Below, piece after piece: positions 33,211-42,390 of a stretch of DNA of 61,623 bases (position 1 is the stretch's first letter; each line of letters begins with the position of its first letter). The stretch lies in assembly GCA_021162845.1 (NCBI GenBank), contig JAGGXX010000021.1, positions 1 to 61,623 on the forward strand. The letters run 5' to 3'. The stretch is from Thermoprotei archaeon. GTDB taxonomy: Archaea > Thermoproteota > Thermoprotei > QMSL01 > B3-G16. The notes under the pieces were generated by a model, which worked only from the letters and a program-made list of their open reading frames with translations, did not search any database and was not told the DNA's origin. The translations under genes were made by a program, and so were the position numbers.

Positions 33211-34101
33211 TTACTTAATCCTTACCAGAAGTCCTCTGCGAGTTCTAACCGTCCTGACGATGTTAAATTCCTCGAGTTTCCGTATTCGCCTCCATACGGT
33301 CGTCTTCGGTAGGTTAACGGCCTTGACTATCTCAGTTAAATAGGCTTGCCCTCCCCTCGCTCTTATGGCATCGAGTATCGTCTTCTCCTCCTCGGTTAGG
33401 AACTCCATGTATTTTCTTCTCTTAAGCTTGTACGCCAGGACCACTATGGCCATTGAGGCCATGGACAGTCCTGCGGCTAGGAGCAGGGTATCCTGTCCGC
33501 CTTCTCGCTTGCCTTCATTTGTGATGACCTCTACGGGGGCCTCTTCTTTGCCCTGAGGGGCTTCCGCCCCTTCACTCCTTCCGGTCTCTGGCATGGGCAA
33601 TATCACGTACTCTAAGGATAGAGGGGTTCTGGTGTATACTAGCACTAAGGTGTTATTCTCGGCCTTAACCTTCCATGGTAGAGGTCTACATGCCATGAGG
33701 ATCGAATCCTCGGGTAATATTACGGTCACGTTTAGCAGCTTCATGTTTACCGTCAGATTCCAAAGCCCTTCATGTTTCTCGGTCAGGTTAGGCGTGTAAT
33801 AGGTTAACGTTACTCTTGGCGTATCGATGCATAAGATGCTGATCACTCCACTCGAGATGTTGTACTCGAGGGGTAACCCCTTTTCATCAAGTACAAGTAG
33901 ATAACTGGGCGTTCCCATGAGCGTTACATTCAGCACCGTTTGATCCCCTACTGGGATCACCATCGTTACCTTAACGTATCCATCCCTGTAGACCTCCAAT
34001 ATCGTATATTCTGAGGATAGAAGAGGCTGACTTGAGGTGGCGATGATAGTTAATATCATGAATAGCGACCACTTGATATCCCTTGATAACAGATGCCTCA
34101 C
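33211..34101 (-). CDS. Membrane-anchored winged-helix protein with extracellular domain
   Basis: A 296-residue one-component-type protein. It has a signal sequence (about 10-28), an extracellular beta-rich domain with many N-x-S/T sites (about 30-170), a Glu/Gly-rich stalk, one membrane helix (about 206-226) and a cytoplasmic winged helix (about 232-296: LTEEEKTILDAIRARGGQAY, LPKTTVWRRIRKLEEFNIV). It could pass an outside signal straight to DNA. It follows the secreted-protein gene at 34137 by 35 bases and is probably co-transcribed with it. Confidence 0.8.
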   Translation of the reverse strand: MRHLLSRDIKWSLFMILTIIATSSQPLLSSEYTILEVYRDGYVKVTMVIPVGDQTVLNVTLMGTPSYLLVLDEKGLPLEYNISSGVISILCIDTPRVTLTYYTPNLTEKHEGLWNLTVNMKLLNVTVILPEDSILMACRPLPWKVKAENNTLVLVYTRTPLSLEYVILPMPETGRSEGAEAPQGKEEAPVEVITNEGKREGGQDTLLLAAGLSMASMAIVVLAYKLKRRKYMEFLTEEEKTILDAIRARGGQAYLTEIVKAVNLPKTTVWRRIRKLEEFNIVRTVRTRRGLLVRIK

Positions 34102-34136
34102 CTATGGAAGGCTCACTTAAATACCTGTCCGTTTGC

Positions 34137-35360
34137 TCATTTATGCTTGCGTTTCCATCCCTTTCTCCCTTTTTCCCCATTCCTCTTTCCGTTTCGCCTC
34201 CTGACGGGCTTCTTCCTCTGTGTTTTCCCTTGGCTACCCTGCGCTGCTCCCTCCGTCCTATCCTTGGCCTTCTTACCCTTGAGTTTATTGAGCTTCTTCA
34301 CAACCTCTTTTAAGCTCTTATAGTCACCAGAGCTAAGCTCATCCTGCAGCTCCTCTAATTTTGCTCTTAGTTCCTCAGAGATCCCCTCTGAATTAAGCAT
34401 ATCCTGGATCTCCCTCTTGATCTTTTCCTTCGCTATTTCGTTACCGTATCTCTTAAGGGCCTGTATAACTTTATTTATGGAACATGCGATACCTGCCATG
34501 GCTTTATCCGTCTTATTGTTACTTGAGCTCGCGGTCTTCATGAGTTCCTTGGAGGCGTTCAATAAGACGCTCTTCACTTCGGTTACGTTAAAGCCCGCAT
34601 CCTCCAAGCGAGCAAGGGTCATATTGAGTTGTTTCAGGAATTCCAAGTGGCGTTCTATGTCCACGTGAGTTCTCGTTTCCACCATGCCTTTCCTCCAGGC
34701 CCCCTTTACGAGCCATTTCATACCTCCTAGTGTTTCCGCTCTCTCCCTTATCTTCCCCATGAGCTTAATGAATAGACTGAAGGCGCCTGAGTAGTTTCCC
34801 CGGTCGTAGAGGTCAAGTGTTAGGTTATAATCCCTCATGAGTTCCTCATCTATGACATCTGCACCCAGAGCCATCATTAAACGCTTGACCTTACTTAGGA
34901 GGACTTCAACGGCACTACGTTCGACTTCCGCTAGCGCGCGTGTCGGTCTAACCATTACATTACGCTTTATGCTATATTGGCCCCCTATACGGGCCTCTAG
35001 CGTGTAATTACCCACATCCCAATTCAAGCCTACGGGTATCTCGACCTTAATGTTCCCGGATGCGGTTAAGTTATACGAGCATACGTTGCTCCCCTGCTCA
35101 TCGTAAAGGCTTATCGTGATGTTCACCTGCCTTTCCGATGAGGTTAAATTGAGGACCTCGACTATGATCTCTATTAATCCACCTTGCTCCACCACATCTT
35201 TCACCAGATGGACATGGACTTTCACTTCGGGCCAGGCCTTAGCTCCGCTTACATCAGCATAGATTGAGAGCACTAGGATCGCTGCTATAACGAGGGCTAG
35301 CCCTCTGCTCAAATACCTCCCCGTAGATCTTATGTATCGCATTATGCCTTTTAGGAACAC
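34137..35360 (-). CDS. Secreted protein with strongly basic C-terminal tail
   Basis: A 407-residue protein: signal sequence (about 19-40, ALVIAAILVLSIYADVSGA), an Ig-like or CARDB-like beta domain (about 45-140: GGLIEIIVEVLNLTSSERQV), a long helical region (about 145-360) and an extreme Lys/Arg tail (from about 362: KLKGKKAKDRTEG through KGWKRKHK). The tail could bind acidic polymers such as DNA, glycans or lipids. I know no family with this layout. The membrane winged-helix gene follows on the same strand. Confidence 0.65.
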   Translation of the reverse strand: MFLKGIMRYIRSTGRYLSRGLALVIAAILVLSIYADVSGAKAWPEVKVHVHLVKDVVEQGGLIEIIVEVLNLTSSERQVNITISLYDEQGSNVCSYNLTASGNIKVEIPVGLNWDVGNYTLEARIGGQYSIKRNVMVRPTRALAEVERSAVEVLLSKVKRLMMALGADVIDEELMRDYNLTLDLYDRGNYSGAFSLFIKLMGKIRERAETLGGMKWLVKGAWRKGMVETRTHVDIERHLEFLKQLNMTLARLEDAGFNVTEVKSVLLNASKELMKTASSSNNKTDKAMAGIACSINKVIQALKRYGNEIAKEKIKREIQDMLNSEGISEELRAKLEELQDELSSGDYKSLKEVVKKLNKLKGKKAKDRTEGAAQGSQGKTQRKKPVRRRNGKRNGEKGRKGWKRKHK

Positions 35361-35527
35361 TATGAAATAACGTGAAACATAGGGGATAAGGGCTTAAGGA
35401 GCTGAGAAGTTCCCACGATCGGCTTTTCCAGATCCTTATCGTACATATCACTCATTCGTTTGGAAATGAAAAACTAACCTAAGTGCTTAAGTTCAATAAG
35501 ACGACGTATCCTTTCAAGCCGCGAACT

Positions 35528-36871
35528 TCAGGTCCGCGAATATTTCAAGAGGAACACCGCGGCATACTTTATACTCCTTTTGAGTCCGTCAACAGTTATG
35601 AACTCATTAGGGGCATGTGCTCTAGCACCGTAGCCCAGCCCGGTTGCTATCACGGGTAATTTAAGCTTTCTACTAAAGGCGTAGAAGGGCGCCGAGCCTG
35701 ACATCATGGGTATCACCTTGGGATCATATCCAAGTTCTCTATGAGCTTCAACAGCCACCTTGACCGCTGGATTGTCGGGATCCGTCTTGCTCCACTCGTA
35801 CTTATCGAGTACCTTTACCTCTATATCCTCGAAGCCGTGAGTTTTGAGGTGAGCTTTGATCACATCGACTACCTTATCGCTCTCCATGTCTGGGACGAGC
35901 CTTATATCAATCCTCGCCTCAGCAGGCAATATAGTCTTAGTTCCTAGACCCATGTATCCAGCGCTTATCCCATCGATGTTTATCGATGGCTGGAAGAATA
36001 TGACCTTATATAGCTCCTCCCCTTCATATCGTAGCCTCCTTATGTTGTATAGCTTGATTAGCTCAGCCATATCGAAATACTCCATTATATCCTCCATGTA
36101 CTTGATGTCCTTCTCGCTCGGAACCCTTACGTCCTCGTACAATTCCTTCAGGAGAATTTCCCCGTTGACCCCGACCATAGTTGAAAGGGCATGTACCAGC
36201 CTTGCAACAGGGCTCACTATGCCCTGCGCCAACGATGAGTGCACGTCATAATCCGAGTTCTTGATGCTAAGTTCCATGAATACTATCCCCTTATTCCCTA
36301 ACCTTATCGCTGGCACGCCCTTGGCGTTCTCGCTCATGGTGTGGAAGTACGTTAGGCCAGCGTTTGAAAGCTCATCCTTCTTATCCTCCACGAACTTAGG
36401 TATGCTCGGACTCCCTATCTCCTCCTCCCCTTCTATCGCGAATATTATATCTACCGGAACCTCCCCCTCTATCTCCAATACCGATTTCACGCCGTATATG
36501 AAGGCCATTAAAGGCCCCTTAGTATTGATGGCCCCTCGAGCTATCAACTTGCCGTCCACTATCCTTGTCTCAAAAGGCGGGGCTATCCAAGCCTCCAATG
36601 GCTCAGGTGGTTGTACGTCATACATGCCATAGCATATCAGGGGCTTACCCTTGCTATTCCCTTTAAGCTTACCATAGACTATTGGATGGCCGCCATATCG
36701 GAGCAGAGTGACCTTGACCCCTAGCTCCTCTGATATCTCCTTCAACATATCTGCGCATTCAATTATGCCCTCCTCGCTCCCGGAGATGCTTGGTTGCATT
36801 AGGAAGCGCCTTGTACCCTCAAGGTACTCGTTGAAGTTCTCCTCGATGTATTTAATTATCTTCATGGACAT
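35528..36871 (-). CDS. M20-family dipeptidase-like protein lacking several metal ligands
   Basis: A 447-residue protein with the M20 two-domain layout. In canonical M20 enzymes five residues bind two metals. Here the first His (HYDVQP) is Met83 in YGMYDVQPP, the bridging Asp (RGAxDDKG) is Asn116 in ARGAINTKGP, and the Asp near residue 178 appears to be Thr. The EGEEEIG glutamates and the last His (H419 in GARAHAPNEF) remain. The fold is intact but binuclear catalysis is doubtful; some M20 branches may share this change. SD-like GGATG precedes the start. Divergent from the amidohydrolase. Confidence 0.82.
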   Translation of the reverse strand: MSMKIIKYIEENFNEYLEGTRRFLMQPSISGSEEGIIECADMLKEISEELGVKVTLLRYGGHPIVYGKLKGNSKGKPLICYGMYDVQPPEPLEAWIAPPFETRIVDGKLIARGAINTKGPLMAFIYGVKSVLEIEGEVPVDIIFAIEGEEEIGSPSIPKFVEDKKDELSNAGLTYFHTMSENAKGVPAIRLGNKGIVFMELSIKNSDYDVHSSLAQGIVSPVARLVHALSTMVGVNGEILLKELYEDVRVPSEKDIKYMEDIMEYFDMAELIKLYNIRRLRYEGEELYKVIFFQPSINIDGISAGYMGLGTKTILPAEARIDIRLVPDMESDKVVDVIKAHLKTHGFEDIEVKVLDKYEWSKTDPDNPAVKVAVEAHRELGYDPKVIPMMSGSAPFYAFSRKLKLPVIATGLGYGARAHAPNEFITVDGLKRSIKYAAVFLLKYSRT

Positions 36872-37007
36872 ATGTCATCCCATGTGTTCTAATTTAGTAA
36901 ATTCGGCTGGTATTTAAGTTAATATGGCCCTCCTCCATGGGGTGGGATGCCTCTCTTCGTGACTTGGTATGTTCCTTCATCATAATGCATACGAGTAAAA
37001 GGAAATG

Positions 37008-37018
37008 TTTATAAACGA
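37008..37018 (+). promoter_or_regulatory. TATA box of amidohydrolase gene
   Basis: GTTTATAAACG has its centre about 28 bases before GTG 37041 and 37 before ATG 37050. This near-consensus box shows that the frame upstream of it is not coding and supports a short or absent leader. Confidence 0.6.
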
Positions 37019-37049
37019 CAATACTTCCTACCTTTGTGTCGTGAGTGTC

Positions 37050-38297
37050 ATGGGCGGTATTAAGGTTATTAGGGGAGGTTATTTGATAGACGGTACTGGC
37101 AGGGAGCCACTGGAAGATGTGGTCGTGGTCATCAAGGGACGTGAGATATGCGAAGTAAGTAAGGAGGGTACGATCGAGATACCGAGCTCAGCCGAGGTAA
37201 TAGATGCGTCTGGTATGACTGTTATGCCCGGCCTAATAGACTGCCATGTGCATTTAAGTGGCTCGCGTAGCGTCAACCCTTTTGAGCGCCTACGCGTGCC
37301 CCGTTACCTCAGGATACTTAGGGCTAGTGTTGATGCTCGTAAGCTTATAGAGGCCGGTTTCACGACCATAAGGGACGTAGGTAGTGAGTTCGGGCCAGCG
37401 CTGAGGGATGCCATAGCTGAAGGGACTATAGTGGGCCCTAGGATACTCGCGGCTGGTAAACCCATTTCCCAGACATTCGGTCATGGTGACTGGCACTATC
37501 TCCCGTACCATTGGGTTAAGGAATTCGCTATACTGGCTGATGGTCCATATGAGTGTCGTAAGGCAGTAAGGCTAGTCCTCAGGGATGGTGTTGACCTCAT
37601 AAAGATATGCACGAGCGGAGGTGTCTTCTCTGAGAAGGATGAGCCTGCCTGGCCTCAGTTCACGCTGGAGGAGATAGAGGCGATAGTCGATGAAGCTCAT
37701 AGAGTTGGTAGAAGGGTTGCAGCACATGCGGAGGGCTGGGAGGGCATAAAGAATGCGATACTAGGCGGTGTTGATACCGTAGAGCATGGAGATCAGATAG
37801 ATGAAGAGCTGATCGAGCTGATTAAGGAAAAAGGGAAGATATTAGTGCCGACGATGGCCATAGACGACGCGATGGTCAAGCATGGCGAGAAGGCGGGCAT
37901 ACCCACCTGGGCCATGCGTAAGATAAGGGAGCTAAGGAGCGTAAACATACGCAATTATCAGAAGGCATATAAAGCCGGTGTGAGGATGGCCATTGGGACG
38001 GACTACGGCGGTCCCGAGATATTCCCCATGGGGGGAAATGCCGTCGAGTTAGAGCTAAGGGTAAAACTACTAGGGGCTAAGGAGATGGATGTGATCCTAC
38101 AGGCCACGAAGATAGCTGCTGAGGCATTAGGGCTAGAGGATAAGATAGGGACATTGGAGAAGGGGAAGCTGGCTGACGTCATAGTGGTTAACGGCAACCC
38201 ACTTAAAGACATAACGGTACTCCGGGACGTGAGCAATATAAGGATTGTCATGAAGGAAGGATCGATCGTAGTGAACAGGGGCATCAGCAAAGCATAG
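37050..38297 (+). CDS. Metal-dependent amidohydrolase (prolidase/imidazolonepropionase-like)
   Basis: A 415-residue TIM-barrel amidohydrolase. Metal ligands are visible: HVH in PGLIDCHVHLSGS, the Lys in VDLIKICTSGG, His in VAAHAEG, His in VEHGDQID and Asp in IGTDYGGPE. The C-terminal beta sandwich shows GTLEKGKLADVIVV. The group includes Xaa-Pro and other dipeptidases and imidazolonepropionase-like enzymes, so a peptide-derived substrate is likely given the neighbouring M20-like and oligopeptide transport genes. GTG 37041 is an alternative leaderless start. Confidence 0.87.
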   Translation: MGGIKVIRGGYLIDGTGREPLEDVVVVIKGREICEVSKEGTIEIPSSAEVIDASGMTVMPGLIDCHVHLSGSRSVNPFERLRVPRYLRILRASVDARKLIEAGFTTIRDVGSEFGPALRDAIAEGTIVGPRILAAGKPISQTFGHGDWHYLPYHWVKEFAILADGPYECRKAVRLVLRDGVDLIKICTSGGVFSEKDEPAWPQFTLEEIEAIVDEAHRVGRRVAAHAEGWEGIKNAILGGVDTVEHGDQIDEELIELIKEKGKILVPTMAIDDAMVKHGEKAGIPTWAMRKIRELRSVNIRNYQKAYKAGVRMAIGTDYGGPEIFPMGGNAVELELRVKLLGAKEMDVILQATKIAAEALGLEDKIGTLEKGKLADVIVVNGNPLKDITVLRDVSNIRIVMKEGSIVVNRGISKA

Positions 38298-38442
38298 CAC
38301 CTCAAATAACTTCCTCGTACACTCGGCGCTAAGAAATTCATACCGTGAAAAACACGATTACTTTTTGTCCATAAGATTTCCCTTGATAGTCATAAGCTAC
38401 ATGGACATTATTCAAGATAACATCCTTGGCTGAAACAGAAAA

Positions 38443-38451
38443 GTTTAAATA
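38443..38451 (+). promoter_or_regulatory. TATA box of second binding-protein gene
   Basis: GTTTAAATA within an AT-rich stretch lies about 65 bases before the apparent start region at 38515. It predicts an untranslated leader of about 40 bases carrying GAGGTC and GGGGTGAT. Confidence 0.45.
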
Positions 38452-38514
38452 AATAATGCTTACAATTTAAGCCCCTAGTGGAGGTCGGTTCTCATTGAAA
38501 CGAGGGGTGATTTT

Positions 38515-40280
38515 ATTGCGAAAACCGTCTATCTCCTGCTTCTGCTATTAATACTGTCAACGCCCTTCCACCCAGTTCTGATACAGGCCTCGAATGAGGA
38601 GCAGACCCTCGTTGTAGCAATGATGAAGTACATCAAGAACCCGAATCCCATGAAGGTAGAGACATGGTACGATTGGTGGTTTAACCTAGTCATATACGAG
38701 TTCCCATTCAGAACAGATCCTAACCTGGAACCTAAGCCGTGGCTTTGCACCTCTTACGAGGTCTCGTCAGACGGCCTTGTATGGACCTTTAGCGTGGTCA
38801 AAAACGCCACATGGCACGACGGCATCCCATTCACCGCAAGGGACATCGCATTCACGATTAACTTCCTCAAGAAGTATCGACCCCCGGATTGGTATCCCAA
38901 CATCATGTACATAAATAAAGTCGACGTCGTGGACGACTACACGATAAGGGTCTACCTCAACAAGACCTTCGTTTGGATGATAAGGCGCTTCGGCGACACC
39001 ATAATCCTCCCGGAGCACATATGGGAATACGTCGCTAAGGCGTATGACGATCCGACTCAGTTTAATCCACTCGACGAAAATGATGTTGCGAAGGTCCTGG
39101 AGGTCATGAAGAAGGAAGCCCCAAGCGAGGTATACAATAAAGTCAATAGTTTCGTTGAGAAGTACAAGCACCTCAGAATCGGTCTGGGCCCCTTCATATT
39201 AGCTAACTGGAAGGAAGGCGAGTTCTTGGAGATGGTCAAGAACCCAGATTACTTCAAGAAGGGCTATCCTAATGTCGGCAAGCTCGTATACAAGGTCTAT
39301 AAGGATCCCCAAGCACAGTACCTAGCCGTAAAGAAGGGTGAAGCCCACATAATGGTCTGGACCTTACCATATGCGGTCATAGAGAAGGCCGAGAAGGATC
39401 CGAACATAATAGTGCCCAAGACACCCGACGTCTTCTTCGGATATATAGGCTTAAACACAAAGGATCCAATCCTCAGCAATAGGCTTGTCCGTAAGGCTAT
39501 AGCCTATGCCATCAACAAGACCGAAATAGTGGAAACCCTAATGCTGGGATATGCTATGCCAGCATATACCTACGTTCATCCAGGGTATAAGGCATGGGTG
39601 GCTGAGGATGTGCCTAGGTATGAGTTTAACCTTACGAAGGCCGCAGAGCTATTAGATCAAGCTGGCTTAAGGGATGTGGACAGCGATGGTATTAGGGAAA
39701 CCCCCGAAGGACAAGATGCGATCTAATGGTCGAGTGGCTCAGCAAGATAGGAGTTAAGCTCGTAAATAAGCCCGTGGACTTCAATACACTAGTTGATAAG
39801 GTGTCTAATGAGCTGAACTTCCAGATGTACATAATGGAGTCGGATACTAACTTTAGGCCTTGGTATCTCGCTGCGTATTACATATCCTCCCAGTATAAGC
39901 CGGGCGGCAATAACCCATGGGGTCTCACCAATAAGACCTTTGATGAACTGGCCAAGCTATCGGACATCACGATCGACGAGAACGAGAGACGGAACATAAT
40001 CCTCATGATGCAAAGGATCCTGGCAGAAGAGGTTCCCATAATACCCCTGTACATACGCTACTGGATGCAGGCCTACAGAAAGGATCTAAAGGGAGTGGTC
40101 GAGATGCCAGGCGGCGCCCTGAACTTCTGGACCTTGATCAACGCTAACTTCGGTGAAAGTGCAGCCGAACAGGGGGGTTCACAACCATTCTCACAAACCA
40201 CGATGCTAGTGATCGTGATAGCTGTGGTTGTGGTAGTCGCTCTAGCCCTGACTCTGTTGAGAAGGAAAGGCGGTTTGTAA
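38515..40280 (+). pseudogene. Oligopeptide-type ABC substrate-binding protein, disrupted
   Basis: A family 5 binding protein in normal order but broken twice. The signal peptide (KTVYLLLLLLILSTPF) is open from 38515 with no ATG, GTG or TTG in frame; TTG 38516 after GGGGTGAT is one frame off, as if a base were lost after TTGCG. The first part runs to a stop at 39723-39725 (ETPEGQDAI); the second resumes in another frame at ATG 39726 (MVEWLSKIGVKL), with about 20 residues missing between. The rest includes a C-terminal anchor (LVIVIAVVVVVALALTLLRRK). The TAATG junction could allow reinitiation, so two polypeptides are an alternative. Confidence 0.7.
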
Positions 40281-40321
40281 TATGAAAAACGTCCGTAGTT
40301 TTTTCCACCCTAGGTGATGCT

Positions 40322-41302
40322 ATGGGTCTTAAGGAATATATCTTGAGAAGAGGTGTTGAAACCTTAGTCGCGTTCTTCGTCTTAATTACCTTAGGGTTCT
40401 ACATGTTCAGGGTCATGCCAGGTGATCCAACGGCCTTCCTCCTATTGAACCCGAACATATCCCCTGAGACGAGAGCATTGCTTAAGCAACGCCTTGGCTT
40501 AGATCGCCCTCTTCACATTCAGTACTTTTACTACATCAAGAACTTCATCATGGGGGAATTCGGCTACTCATTTCAATATGGCAGGCCTGTATTGGGGCTC
40601 ATATTCAGTTACAGGCTGATCAATACTCTCATACTGGTGGGTTCCTCCACGATCTTGGCCATACTCATAGGTCTGTTCTTAGGCATCATAGCGGCCTCTA
40701 GGCGTACCTCATTCCTGGACGTCTCATTGCTGGTGTTCTCCTTAGCGTTCAACTCCATGCCATCCTTCTGGCTTGGAATGTTACTATTACTGGTACTCGG
40801 GGTCTATATGGGCCTCTTCCCCTTAGGCGGTACCTTAAGCTTAAACGTGGGGGGTAATATAGTGTCCCTCATAGCGGATTACCTCTGGCATATAACGTTG
40901 CCTGTAACGGTCCTAACGCTGATCCAGATAGGCTACAACTTCCTCATAGCTAGGACCGTCCTCATAGACGTCTTAACGGAAAGTTACATAGTTACGGCGA
41001 GGGCCAAAGGGGTTCCTGAGAGATTAGTTCTACTCAGGCACGCCCTAAGGAACGCGATGCTACCACTCATAACGGTCATCGCCCTACAGTTAGCTGGCAT
41101 ATTCACGGGCGCGGTCATAACCGAGACGGTCTTCTCATGGGATGGCCTCGGAACTTTATTATACGAAGCCGTCGACACACGCGACTATCCGTTGCTCCAG
41201 GGCCTTTACGCTGTAATTACGATAGTGTTCCTTGTAGCGAACTATGTGACTGACGTGCTTTACGCATTTATAGACCCAAGGGTGAGGTATGGGGGAGAAT
41301 AA
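40322..41302 (+). CDS. Oligopeptide-type ABC transporter permease, DppB-like (second set)
   Basis: A 326-residue intact permease: start YILRRGVETLVAFFVLITLG, RVMPGDPTAFLL, the EAA-type loop VTARAKGVPERLVLLRHALRN, GAVITETVFSW and the end IDPRVRYGGE. It follows the broken binding-protein gene by 41 bases and overlaps the next permease at TAATG. No ATPase gene is adjacent. Confidence 0.92.
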   Translation: MGLKEYILRRGVETLVAFFVLITLGFYMFRVMPGDPTAFLLLNPNISPETRALLKQRLGLDRPLHIQYFYYIKNFIMGEFGYSFQYGRPVLGLIFSYRLINTLILVGSSTILAILIGLFLGIIAASRRTSFLDVSLLVFSLAFNSMPSFWLGMLLLLVLGVYMGLFPLGGTLSLNVGGNIVSLIADYLWHITLPVTVLTLIQIGYNFLIARTVLIDVLTESYIVTARAKGVPERLVLLRHALRNAMLPLITVIALQLAGIFTGAVITETVFSWDGLGTLLYEAVDTRDYPLLQGLYAVITIVFLVANYVTDVLYAFIDPRVRYGGE

Positions 41303-42180
41303 TGTCCCACAGGCATGAGGTCTTCGCGATTTTAAGGAAGGTTAAGAGTACATGGCATGATTTCAGGAAGAATAAGCTGGGCATCTTAGGCTTAGTGATA
41401 TTGCTCTTCTTCATAACTATAGCGCTCTTAGCGGATAACCTAGCTCCTTATGGGGAATGGGAGTTACGCACAGGAAGGCCCTTCGAGCGCCCTTCATCAA
41501 GACACCCTCTCGGAACGGATGAGTTGGGCAGGGATATACTGAGCCTCGTGATATATGGTACAAGGATATCCCTACTCGTAGGCATGGTGGCTGCCCTCTT
41601 CAGCGCAGGGATCGGTGGCATAATAGGCTTATGCTCAGGGTACTTCGGCGGTCTAGTTGATGATGTGCTTATGAGGGTAACCGACTCATTGCTAGTGATC
41701 CCGACCATAGTACTGACGATAATTATGGCAGCATTACTAGGGCCCAATATATTCAATATCATATTAGTAATAGTAATTGTATCTTGGCCTCCTATAGCTA
41801 GGATAATAAGATCTCAAGTTCTCTCCATCAAGGAGCAAGCTTACGTTGAAGCCGCGCATGCCATAGGCTGTAGCTCCACGAGAATACTATTCAGGCATAT
41901 ATTACCCAACGCATTGCCCATGCTCATAGTCAACATGGTGTTCCAGGTATCGAGTGCCATATTGGCTGAAGCGGCATTAAGCTTCTTAGGCCTCGGAGAT
42001 CCCCATCACACTAGCTGGGGGATGCTGCTCCATTATGCGTGGAGTAGTGGTGCTCTAGCTGCTGGTTCCTGGTGGTACGTAGTGCCCCCCGGCCTTTGTA
42101 TACTCGCCTTGGTCATAGCCTTTGCCTTCATCGGGTACGCGTTAGATGAGGTACTGAACCCTAGGTTAAGGAGAACATAG
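41302..42180 (+). CDS. Oligopeptide-type ABC transporter permease, DppC-like (second set)
   Basis: A 292-residue intact permease: RHPLGTDELGRDILSLVIYGTR, FGGLVDDVLMRVTDSLL, the EAA loop VEAAHAIGCSSTRILFRHILPN and the end ALDEVLNPRLRRT. The start is within TAATG shared with the DppB-type gene. The transporter set stops here without DppD or DppF, so it must borrow ATPases (for example those at 11.7-13.6 kb) or is decaying with its binding protein. Confidence 0.92.
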   Translation: MSHRHEVFAILRKVKSTWHDFRKNKLGILGLVILLFFITIALLADNLAPYGEWELRTGRPFERPSSRHPLGTDELGRDILSLVIYGTRISLLVGMVAALFSAGIGGIIGLCSGYFGGLVDDVLMRVTDSLLVIPTIVLTIIMAALLGPNIFNIILVIVIVSWPPIARIIRSQVLSIKEQAYVEAAHAIGCSSTRILFRHILPNALPMLIVNMVFQVSSAILAEAALSFLGLGDPHHTSWGMLLHYAWSSGALAAGSWWYVVPPGLCILALVIAFAFIGYALDEVLNPRLRRT

Positions 42181-42390
42181 AAAATCTAAGCCCTCATTTT
42201 TCCTAACGTTCCCTTATGATTTTCTCGTCGATATATGTTCATATCGAAAGTATGATGAAGATGCGGATCCACCGTTAGCTGGTATACCGGCCATCCTCTA
42301 GTCCTTACCTAAAATTTCGTAAACACAGCCATCGGGAAATAGAAAGAAACAAGAAGAGACGCGTACCTAAAGTGATTGAGGGCGAGTCCC

